DNA from: Solobacterium sp. UBA636
Lineage (GTDB): Bacteria; Bacillota_I; Bacilli_A; Erysipelotrichales; Erysipelotrichaceae
DNA length: 12,632 nucleotides
Direction of reading: 5' to 3'
Assembly: GCA_002299675.1 (NCBI GenBank)
Contig: DBOW01000136.1
Location: 3,607-16,238 of the forward strand
Part shown: positions 7,402-12,632 of the stretch, in pieces
Position numbering within the stretch: the first letter of the stretch is position 1
How the letters are laid out: every line of letters starts with the position of its first letter
Position numbers and translations under genes: made by a program
Notes under the pieces: generated by a model
Database searches by the model: none
Seen by the model: the letters and a program-made list of their open reading frames with translations, nothing else
Told to the model about the DNA's origin: nothing

Positions 7402-7430
7402 ATTATAAACCCATGTTGTGAAATTTAAAA
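7402..7430 (-). promoter_or_regulatory. Predicted promoter of rex-asnS-ydiF
   Basis: A perfect -10 TATAAT (7402-7407) lies 6 nt before the rex ATG. The -35 is weak: TTTTAA at 17 bp (7425-7430), or TTGTTT at 20 bp. Upstream DNA is almost pure A+T, including a 14-bp AT palindrome (7444-7457) over the end of the kinase gene, and could act as an UP element. The 17-bp spacer contains the proximal Rex half-site, so binding there would block RNA polymerase. Confidence 0.55.
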
Positions 7431-7443
7431 CAATATTTCACAT
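7416..7443. promoter_or_regulatory. Probable Rex operator with three half-sites
   Basis: The known Rex operator is an 18-bp TTGTGAA-N4-TTCACAA, with TTGTTAA halves in clostridia. On the minus strand, 7433-7416 reads TTGTTTTAAATTTCACAA: correct spacing, a perfect right half, and 4-5 of 7 matches in the left half. A further outer half-site ATGTGAAAT (7443-7435) forms a perfect 8-bp inverted repeat, TGTGAAAT/ATTTCACA, with the proximal half. That repeat has 10 bp inserted, one helical turn more than in the abutting canonical site. Its position in the rex promoter supports autoregulation. Rex binding is inferred. Confidence 0.65.
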
Positions 7444-9102
7444 TTATTTTAAAATAATTGACCCACCGGTAAATTCTCTGATTATCGAGTTGCCCAGAAT
7501 ATAGCTTTCATCTTCTAAAGTTACAACATATTTAAGAAATCTCAGAAGTCTTTGCGCTTCGGCATATTCTTTTTTGTCCCTTTTTATCTGCATAAGCAAG
7601 TCTTGAGCATATTTCTTCAGGATAGAAAGCTCGTAAAGGCAGTTGGAATTAAAGAAACAGTCCGCTTCATTATTGAAAGGAAAAATATTAACATCTTCCC
7701 CTTCCCTTACATTAACCCATTCTCTTAAAACCTGTTCAGGGCTTCGACCTCTGAATTTGCAGTCTCTTACAAGTCTTCTTAGAAGTCTGGCGTCAGTAGT
7801 CGGTATGCGGTTATGATGATCAATGCCCAAAGGTGTTAAAGGTGAAATATAGATTTTATAGATATCATCCTTATTCATTCCCTCAGTAACAGCAGGATTA
7901 AGGGCATGTATGCCTTCTAAGACAATTATCTGGTTTCTATCAAGTTTTGTAACTCTGGTGCCAAATATTTTTCTGTTTTTCTTAAATTCAAATACCGGAA
8001 GATCAGTTTCCTCGCCATTCATGAGGCTTTCGAGATTATCTTTTAAAAGCTTTGTATCAACCGCTTTTATAGATTCCAGATCCGGTTCTCCACTTGGCAG
8101 TATTTCTCTTTCGTCCAGATTCTTAAAATAGTCATCAGTACCCAGATAAAGAGTCTTTAAACCGTTTGCCTTAAGTTGAATTGATAATCTGTTGGCAAAA
8201 GTAGTTTTTCCCGAACTTGATGGGCCGCATATCAGCACTATTTTTTTGTTTAATGCATGTATGGTCTTTGCGATAGCGGCAATGTTTCCTTCATGCAGTG
8301 CTTCCTGAAGCAGAATGATATCCCGGTATTCACCTTTTCTGACTGTTTCATTTAAATCATTGATGAAATTTATTCCCATCAGTGAGCTCCATCTGTTAGC
8401 CTCTCTGAAGGCATTATAGAGTAATGGCTCATCCTTATATTCAGGTACAGAATCAATACTTGTAGGATGAGGATATCTTAAAAGAACACCGTTTTTATAT
8501 TCAACAAGTTCAAACAGTTTCAGATAAGAAGTTGAAGGAACCATCAGATTATAGTAAATACCAAGCTCATCATCCAGTGAATATATTTCTATGTCCCTGA
8601 TATTTTCATCCAGGGTTTCAACCAGTTTTCTGGTCTCTTTCATTTTTGAAGCTGTACACAGATCAAGAGCCTCTTTTTTGGTCATATAGACTTTTTTAAT
8701 TGGAACATCAAGCTCAGAGAGTTCCTTCATTCTCTCTTCTATACGGGCTATTTCTGCTCTGGAAGCCTTTGGATGAATCAGGGTATATAAACCCTTATTA
8801 AGTGAATTGTTGATGGTTACAAGCCTGTCTTTGCCAAGAATATCATGTACAGCCTTAATATACAGCAGACATAGCGATGACTGATAAGTAAGCCAGGCTG
8901 CATTATTGGAAATATCAAGCAGTTCAATAGTGCAGTCGTGATAGACAATGTGAGTTAAAGCTCTATAGGCATTATCCAGCTTTGCCAATACAACAGTATG
9001 TTCACAGGCAATTTCCTTTAACAGGCTTTCAATTGTACAGGCTTTTTGAAGAATAAGTTCTCTTTCTTCTTTTTGAGGACTTATCAGTTTTACATGAATC
9101 AT
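7444..9102 (-). CDS. TGS-SAD-uridine kinase fusion (nucleoside kinase family)
   Basis: 552 residues in three parts. A TGS-like ubiquitin fold (about 1-62) is followed by a region like the ThrRS/AlaRS second additional (editing) domain (about 66-200), and then a uridine-kinase/phosphoribulokinase P-loop domain (about 285-500). The kinase part has Walker A GPSSSGKT (293-300), TDDYF (322-326), LEGIHALNP (395-403) and the Arg-rich lid TTDARLLRRLVRD. The architecture is known in Bacillota, where members are annotated as nucleoside or uridine kinase. The substrate here is not proven. In the editing-like part, the ThrRS metal motif HxxxH appears as YQSSL (73-77), and the later Cys/His pair aligns with MVPSTSYLK, so deacylation activity looks lost. 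The start overlaps the asnA stop as ATGA (9099-9102), indicating coupled translation. The 3' end abuts the rex promoter. Confidence 0.88.
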   Translation of the reverse strand: MIHVKLISPQKEERELILQKACTIESLLKEIACEHTVVLAKLDNAYRALTHIVYHDCTIELLDISNNAAWLTYQSSLCLLYIKAVHDILGKDRLVTINNSLNKGLYTLIHPKASRAEIARIEERMKELSELDVPIKKVYMTKKEALDLCTASKMKETRKLVETLDENIRDIEIYSLDDELGIYYNLMVPSTSYLKLFELVEYKNGVLLRYPHPTSIDSVPEYKDEPLLYNAFREANRWSSLMGINFINDLNETVRKGEYRDIILLQEALHEGNIAAIAKTIHALNKKIVLICGPSSSGKTTFANRLSIQLKANGLKTLYLGTDDYFKNLDEREILPSGEPDLESIKAVDTKLLKDNLESLMNGEETDLPVFEFKKNRKIFGTRVTKLDRNQIIVLEGIHALNPAVTEGMNKDDIYKIYISPLTPLGIDHHNRIPTTDARLLRRLVRDCKFRGRSPEQVLREWVNVREGEDVNIFPFNNEADCFFNSNCLYELSILKKYAQDLLMQIKRDKKEYAEAQRLLRFLKYVVTLEDESYILGNSIIREFTGGSIILK

Positions 9103-10103
9103 AGAATTACTACGCCTTTTTCAAGAGCCAGTTTATATAAATCCTCTTCCCATAAAGAAGACTGAACCTCACCGATATGAGCCTTGCCCATAAGCAGCAT
9201 TGCCAGACGGCTTTGACCAATGCCACCGCCGATAGTAAGCGGCAGTTCATCGTTCAAGATCATCCTGTGATATTCAAAATCTTTTTTATATTCCTCGTTT
9301 TTAAGCTTAAGCTGTTCTTCAAGTGATCTGGCATCTACTCTGATACCCATTGAAGATACTTCAAAAGGAATATCCAGAACACTGTTATAGTAAAGAAGAT
9401 CGCCATTGAGATTCCAGTCATCATAGTCACTTGCCCTGATGTCATGTGGCTTGCCGTCACTTAAGTCATGACCAATGCCTGTCACAAAGACTGAGCCATA
9501 TTTTCTGCAGATTTCATATTCTCTTTCTTTTGGTGTCTTATCAGGATACAGCTGTACAAGTTCTTCACTTGAAATAAAGTGCAGTTCTTTTTCCAGTTCG
9601 ACATTGATGGTTGGATATTTAATCTTCAGATCGGTTAAAGTTGCATAGATGCAGGAATGAATCAGTCTGACTGTATTGTACAGATAATCAAGATTGCGGT
9701 TTTCTCTGGTGATAACCTTCTCCCAGTCCCACTGGTCCACATAGACCGAGTGGAGATTATCAAGTTCCTCATCTCTTCTTATGGCATTCATATCGGTATA
9801 TAGACCCTTTCCTGTATGAAAGTCATAGCGGTATAGAGCCATTCTTTTCCATTTGGCTAAAGAATGAACCACAGTTCCACTCTTGCCGATGCATGGAATA
9901 TCAAAATCAACTGCTCTGGCAATGCCATCCAGATCATCATTGATGCCGGTACCACATTCAACAAATAAAGGCGCTGATACTCTTTTAAGATTGAGGAATT
10001 CAGACAGTTTATCAATAAAGTCTTTTTTAATAAAAGAAATGGCAGTCTGAGTATCATATAAAGACAGACTTGGTTTATAGTTTTCAGGTATGTAAGATTT
10101 CAT
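9099..10103 (-). CDS. asnA: Aspartate-ammonia ligase (asparagine synthetase A)
   Basis: Makes asparagine from aspartate, ammonia and ATP through an aspartyl-adenylate in the cytoplasm. It has 334 residues; E. coli AsnA has 330. Recognisable family blocks are VHSLAKWKRMAL (79-90), GLYTDMNAIRRDEELDNLHS (100-119) with VDQWDWEK just after, TGIGHDLSDGKPHD (208-221) and IGGGIGQSRL (291-300). The fold is related to class II aminoacyl-tRNA synthetases such as AsnRS and AspRS. Start ATG 10103 has GAGGAG about 9 nt upstream, lying inside the end of tsaD (6-bp gap). Its product is the substrate of AsnS encoded in the same gene run, so the cluster both makes and charges asparagine. I saw no T-box or other leader before it. 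Confidence 0.97.
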   Translation of the reverse strand: MKSYIPENYKPSLSLYDTQTAISFIKKDFIDKLSEFLNLKRVSAPLFVECGTGINDDLDGIARAVDFDIPCIGKSGTVVHSLAKWKRMALYRYDFHTGKGLYTDMNAIRRDEELDNLHSVYVDQWDWEKVITRENRNLDYLYNTVRLIHSCIYATLTDLKIKYPTINVELEKELHFISSEELVQLYPDKTPKEREYEICRKYGSVFVTGIGHDLSDGKPHDIRASDYDDWNLNGDLLYYNSVLDIPFEVSSMGIRVDARSLEEQLKLKNEEYKKDFEYHRMILNDELPLTIGGGIGQSRLAMLLMGKAHIGEVQSSLWEEDLYKLALEKGVVIL

Positions 10104-10109
10104 ATAAAG

Positions 10110-11105
10110 TTACTCCTCAATTGACATCGATGGCTTGCTTGAAGCATCAAATTCTACGAACTTCCCATGTTCTAGATAATGGAAAGCGGCAACACCTATC
10201 ATGGTGGCATTATCTGTACAGTATTTAAGTGGCGGCAGTATCAGATCATAATTTGAGAAATTTTCACTCATCAGTTCTCTTAATCTCGAGTTGGCACTTA
10301 CACCACCGGCAGTCAGAACAGTCTTTGTATCCGGATATTCTTTTAAAGCTTTCTTCAGTTTATCAATCAGCACACTCAGGGCAACTTCCTGGAAACTGCA
10401 GCTTAAATCCGCCTTATTTATTTCTTCGTGCTTCATATTCATCTTATTGACAAGCTGAAGTGTTGCGTTTTTCAAACCTGAGAAAGAAAAATTAAGTCCA
10501 TCTACTTTTGGCGTAGGCAGTGGATAGGAAGGTTTTCCTTCTTTAGACAGTTTATCAATCTTGGGACCGCCTGGATATTCAAGACCGATTACTCTGGCTA
10601 CCTTATCATAGGATTCACCTACCGCATCATCCAGTGTTGTACCAACAATCTTAAAGGAATCATCATTTTCCATATAAACAAGCTCAGAATGTCCCCCACT
10701 TACAACCAGTGCCATAACCGGATACTGCAGTGGTTTGATAAGTTCATTAATAAAGATATGACCCTTTAAATGATGAACGCCTATTAAGGGCTTATCATAG
10801 AAAAAAGCCAGTGTCTTGGCCGCAATAGCCCCAATATGCAAAGAGCCAATTAAACCCGGTCCAATAGTATAGGCAATGGCCGTAATATCATCCATTGTAA
10901 GATCTGCCTGTTTAAGAGCTTCCTTTACTATGACTGAAATCTGTTCAACATGCATACGGGAGGCAATCTCGGGAATTACTCCGCCAAATCTGGCATGAAC
11001 ATCAATCTGGGATGTTACTACGCTCGATAATATATTTAAATCTGAGTCAATAATCGCAGCTGCTGTTTCATCACAGCTTGACTCAATTGCTAAAATCCTC
11101 TTCAT
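10110..11105 (-). CDS. tsaD: tRNA N6-threonylcarbamoyladenosine synthase subunit TsaD
   Basis: Catalytic subunit of the TsaB-TsaD-TsaE complex. It moves threonylcarbamoyl from threonylcarbamoyl-AMP to A37 of tRNAs that read ANN codons. It has 331 residues, normal length, with an ASKHA fold. It starts MKRILAIESSCDETAAAI, shows the metal-binding HLKGH (H112, H116) and CTDN (D298), and has nucleotide-binding loops GPGLIGSL (82-89), SGGHS (136-140), LNFSFSGLKNA (204-214) and TAGGVSANSRLR. No key residue appears to be missing. The start lies inside the rimI gene (23-bp overlap, 11083-11105). The nearest SD-like sequence is weak, so coupling to rimI is likely. The gene that makes the TC-AMP donor (tsaC/ywlC type) is not in this window. 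Confidence 0.98.
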   Translation of the reverse strand: MKRILAIESSCDETAAAIIDSDLNILSSVVTSQIDVHARFGGVIPEIASRMHVEQISVIVKEALKQADLTMDDITAIAYTIGPGLIGSLHIGAIAAKTLAFFYDKPLIGVHHLKGHIFINELIKPLQYPVMALVVSGGHSELVYMENDDSFKIVGTTLDDAVGESYDKVARVIGLEYPGGPKIDKLSKEGKPSYPLPTPKVDGLNFSFSGLKNATLQLVNKMNMKHEEINKADLSCSFQEVALSVLIDKLKKALKEYPDTKTVLTAGGVSANSRLRELMSENFSNYDLILPPLKYCTDNATMIGVAAFHYLEHGKFVEFDASSKPSMSIEE

Positions 11106-11541
11106 TTAATCCAATAAGTCCTTTCACCATTTCTATGGCATCTACACCATTGTAGTAACCCTTGCGGATTCTTGTTTTTTCAAAGCCCATTTTTGAATAA
11201 AGATTATAGGCTTTTTCATTGTCCACTCTGACTTCCAGATGAACAAACTCAATTTCATTTTTTATACAGTTTATTAAAAGATCTTTAAACAGGTATTCGC
11301 CTAAACCATTACCCTGATATTCTTTATCTATGCAGATATTTCCTATATCAGCATTTTCAAACATATAGTACAGAATATAATACCCTATTACCTTATCGTC
11401 TTTTTCAAGAACTTTGAAAGAGGCAACTTCATTGTCCTTATCGTAAAGAAAACTCTCTCTTGGCCAGGGATCTGGAAAATTTTCATTTTCCATTCTTATT
11501 ACTTCATCAAGATCTCTTAATTCAAAGTTTCTGATTATCAT
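11083..11541 (-). CDS. rimI: RimI-type GNAT N-acetyltransferase
   Basis: Acetyl-CoA-dependent N-terminal acetyltransferase. The classic RimI substrate is ribosomal protein bS18. It has 152 residues and the GNAT fold. The acetyl-CoA loop is YQGNGLG (75-81), preceded by the strand DIGNICID (65-72). The C-terminal block LEVRVDNEKAYNLYSKMGF (102-120) includes E103 and Y115, which match the catalytic pair described for Salmonella RimI. Its ATG overlaps the tsaB stop as ATGA (11538-11541), and its 3' end overlaps tsaD by 23 bp. No Shine-Dalgarno is visible, so it depends on coupling. rimI between tsaB and tsaD is a common Bacillota arrangement. The true substrate here is not known, but the family call is firm. 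Confidence 0.93.
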   Translation of the reverse strand: MIIRNFELRDLDEVIRMENENFPDPWPRESFLYDKDNEVASFKVLEKDDKVIGYYILYYMFENADIGNICIDKEYQGNGLGEYLFKDLLINCIKNEIEFVHLEVRVDNEKAYNLYSKMGFEKTRIRKGYYNGVDAIEMVKGLIGLNEEDFSN

Positions 11542-12125
11542 CGATAATAGGCATCACTTTCTTTAAGGTAGACAGGAGTAAGATGGTCAATATCAGTACA
11601 TTCATCAAATTCATCCATCATCTCAATAAAGTTATTAATAATATCAGGGTCTTTATTTTCCCCGCCAGTCAGTGATCCATCCAGAATAACATCATATCCC
11701 TCGGTATTTATTTCATTTAGAGGAAGTACAGTGTCATTTAAAACAGTCTTGCCGCAATTATAAGCTCCCACATAGGCTCTGTTTGCCCTGGCATCCATTA
11801 TTACCAGACAGTTATCCCTTTTGCCGGCATACAGTTTTAAAGTAGATATAGTATATAGCTTAATCTCTTTGATTGAACAAAGCACCTTTGCCAGGGTAAG
11901 CGCAATACGCACACCTGTATAAGAGCCAGGACCCAGAGTGATATAAACGGCATTCAGATCACTTTTCTTAATATTACTTTCTTTAAAAAGATTATCAAGA
12001 ATCATAAACAGCTCTTCAGACTGTCTCTTGAAACATTCCGAAGAATATGAAGCAATTATATTTTTATCATTACTTACTACAACAGTAAGATATTTGTAAG
12101 AAGTATCAATAAACAGATTAAGCAT
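11538..12125 (-). CDS. tsaB: t6A complex scaffold subunit TsaB
   Basis: A catalytically inactive TsaD paralogue that holds TsaD and TsaE together in t6A synthesis. It has 195 residues, somewhat short compared with about 230 in B. subtilis or E. coli; the shortening lies in the C-terminal half. The N-terminal ASKHA lobe is intact: LFIDTSYKYLTV (4-15), GPGSYTGVRIA (65-75) and the strand ending MDARANRAYVGAY (110-122). The closing PVYL motif (184-187) is also present, so the gene looks complete, not truncated. ATG 12125 has GGAGG 6 nt upstream. The start overlaps tsaE by 8 bp and the stop overlaps rimI by 4 bp. Confidence 0.95.
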   Translation of the reverse strand: MLNLFIDTSYKYLTVVVSNDKNIIASYSSECFKRQSEELFMILDNLFKESNIKKSDLNAVYITLGPGSYTGVRIALTLAKVLCSIKEIKLYTISTLKLYAGKRDNCLVIMDARANRAYVGAYNCGKTVLNDTVLPLNEINTEGYDVILDGSLTGGENKDPDIINNFIEMMDEFDECTDIDHLTPVYLKESDAYYR

Positions 12126-12555
12126 TCAGCACCTCCAGAATCTTTTCATATTTTTTGCCATGGGCCTTAAATTCTATTTCACGTGTATTATCATCAATAT
12201 AATTAAAACTGATTTCCAGATATTCATCTGGCAGAAAGTCCTTATAACATTCAGGCCATTCAATCACCATTATACCTTCATCTTCATATTCACTGATACC
12301 CAGATCATAAGGATTTCCATCAAGCCTGTAGGCATCAATATGGTATAAAGGCATCTTACCCTCATAAATTTTTAAAATAGTAAAAGTAGGTGAATTAATT
12401 ACCTCTTTAATATCCAGTGCCTTACCTATTCCCTTAGTAAAAGTAGTCTTGCCGCCAGCCAGATCACCCTTAAGTGTTAAGACAGAGCCTCTGTCTAAAA
12501 GCTTTCCAATTCTATATCCTAAATCTATTGTCTCATCCGAATTTTTAGTAATCAT
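12118..12555 (-). CDS. tsaE: t6A biosynthesis ATPase TsaE
   Basis: Small P-loop ATPase that drives cycles of the TsaB-TsaD complex. It has 145 residues from the start chosen here. Walker A is GDLAGGKTTF (30-39; the family usually has GDLGAGKTT, so one Ala/Gly pair is swapped). SPTFT (55-59), HIDAYRL (72-78) and VIEWPE (97-102) are the other family motifs. I chose ATG 12555 over the in-frame TTG at 12567. The GGAG at 12562-12565 sits 6 nt before the ATG and serves as its ribosome site, whereas from the TTG it would be coding. It is the first gene of the run, behind a -10 box at 12586-12591, and it overlaps tsaB by 8 bp. Confidence 0.95.
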   Translation of the reverse strand: MITKNSDETIDLGYRIGKLLDRGSVLTLKGDLAGGKTTFTKGIGKALDIKEVINSPTFTILKIYEGKMPLYHIDAYRLDGNPYDLGISEYEDEGIMVIEWPECYKDFLPDEYLEISFNYIDDNTREIEFKAHGKKYEKILEVLNA

Positions 12556-12561
12556 ATATAT

Positions 12562-12565
12562 CTCC
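12562..12565 (-). promoter_or_regulatory. Shine-Dalgarno that fixes the tsaE start
   Basis: GGAG followed by ATATAT and the ATG at 12555 is standard spacing. It rules against the upstream in-frame TTG (12567), which would place this site inside the coding sequence. Confidence 0.75.
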
Positions 12566-12567
12566 AA

Positions 12568-12581
12568 AAGGCAAAAGCCTT
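12568..12581. repeat. Small hairpin near the tsaE transcription start
   Basis: AAGGC and GCCTT arms enclose a 4-nt loop, perfectly symmetric. On the minus strand it lies between the -10 box and the tsaE Shine-Dalgarno, so it would be at or near the 5' end of the mRNA. It may stabilise the transcript. It is too short to call a terminator. Confidence 0.35.
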
Positions 12582-12585
12582 ATTA

Positions 12586-12591
12586 ATTATA
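12586..12591 (-). promoter_or_regulatory. -10 element of the tsaE operon
   Basis: A perfect TATAAT 30 nt before the tsaE ATG. The -35 is not convincing: TTATTG at 17 bp (12609-12614), or TTGATT at only 14 bp. The start site would be near 12579. The very AT-rich background weakens the call. Confidence 0.45.
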
Positions 12592-12612
12592 CTTCATTTG
12601 CTTAAAATCAAT

Positions 12613-12632
12613 AAAAAAACTCACCATTACAG
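12613..12632 (-). terminator. Possible 3' half of a terminator of the preceding gene
   Basis: On the minus strand the window opens with CTGTAATGGTGAG followed by seven T residues. This looks like the descending arm and U tract of an intrinsic terminator whose other arm lies beyond the window edge. It cannot be confirmed without the neighbouring bases. Confidence 0.3.

Noticed and set aside
7444..7457. 14-bp AT palindrome at the end of the kinase gene as a terminator
   Set aside because: It is pure A+T with no G-C stem and is made of the kinase's last codons. At most it is an UP-like element for the rex promoter.
9099..10160. T-box or other riboswitch ahead of asnA or asnS
   Set aside because: The gaps are 6 bp and 20 bp, with Shine-Dalgarno sites and no room for a leader.
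12556..12567. Longer TsaE starting at TTG 12567
   Set aside because: The TTG would put the GGAG ribosome site inside the coding sequence. ATG 12555 has correct spacing and gives a normal family N-terminus.
1..12632. CRISPR array, insertion sequence, tRNA or rRNA gene
   Set aside because: I saw no regularly spaced direct repeats, transposase motifs, terminal repeats or structural RNA signatures. Nearly all of the window is accounted for by coding sequence.

Overview
All genes in this window lie on the minus strand, tightly packed with several ATGA-type overlaps. The DNA is AT-rich. TGA is used as a stop (tsaB, rimI, asnA), so a recoded mollicute is unlikely. The gene set and order (tsaE-tsaB-rimI-tsaD, with rex and a YdiF-type ABC-F close by) resemble the Bacillus ydiB-ydiC-ydiD-ydiE-ydiF...rex region. 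This points to a low-GC Bacillota. An Erysipelotrichia-like relative is my guess only, from general sequence character.

In transcription order (right to left): (1) 12632-12556 holds what may be the 3' half of the previous gene's terminator and a -10 element for the operon. (2) tsaE, tsaB, rimI and tsaD (12555-10110) encode the tRNA t6A37 machinery plus the RimI-type acetyltransferase; tsaC is not here. (3) asnA (10103-9099) encodes ammonia-dependent asparagine synthetase. It overlaps by 4 bp a 552-residue kinase built as TGS + ThrRS-like SAD domain + uridine-kinase P-loop domain (9102-7444). (4) A 48-bp gap carries a promoter and Rex-type half-sites. It is followed by rex (7395-6778), asnS (6757-5375) and a YdiF-type ABC-F ATPase (5372-3498). 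(5) A 151-bp leader precedes two genes for a heterodimeric BmrC/BmrD-type multidrug exporter: a complete BmrC-like half (3346-1595) and a BmrD-like half (1586 to beyond base 1).

The common theme is translation and tRNA-Asn supply: asparagine synthesis, asparaginyl-tRNA charging, t6A (found on tRNAs reading ANN codons, including tRNA-Asn) and a ribosome-associated ABC-F. A redox repressor sits in the middle with its own promoter.

The least ordinary parts are the two intergenic regions. The exporter leader has a good promoter, an apparently leaderless 26-codon ORF, an 8-bp inverted repeat, a 13-bp palindrome, and a 10-bp GNRA-capped hairpin that starts exactly at the ORF's stop codon, ahead of the transporter's Shine-Dalgarno (SD) sequence. 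This looks like a leader-peptide attenuator. The rex promoter has Rex half-sites in an unusual arrangement, and rex itself appears to be leaderless. Both leaderless starts share a -10 box followed by TGACT(T) and ATG. No mobile element, CRISPR array, rRNA or tRNA gene was seen.
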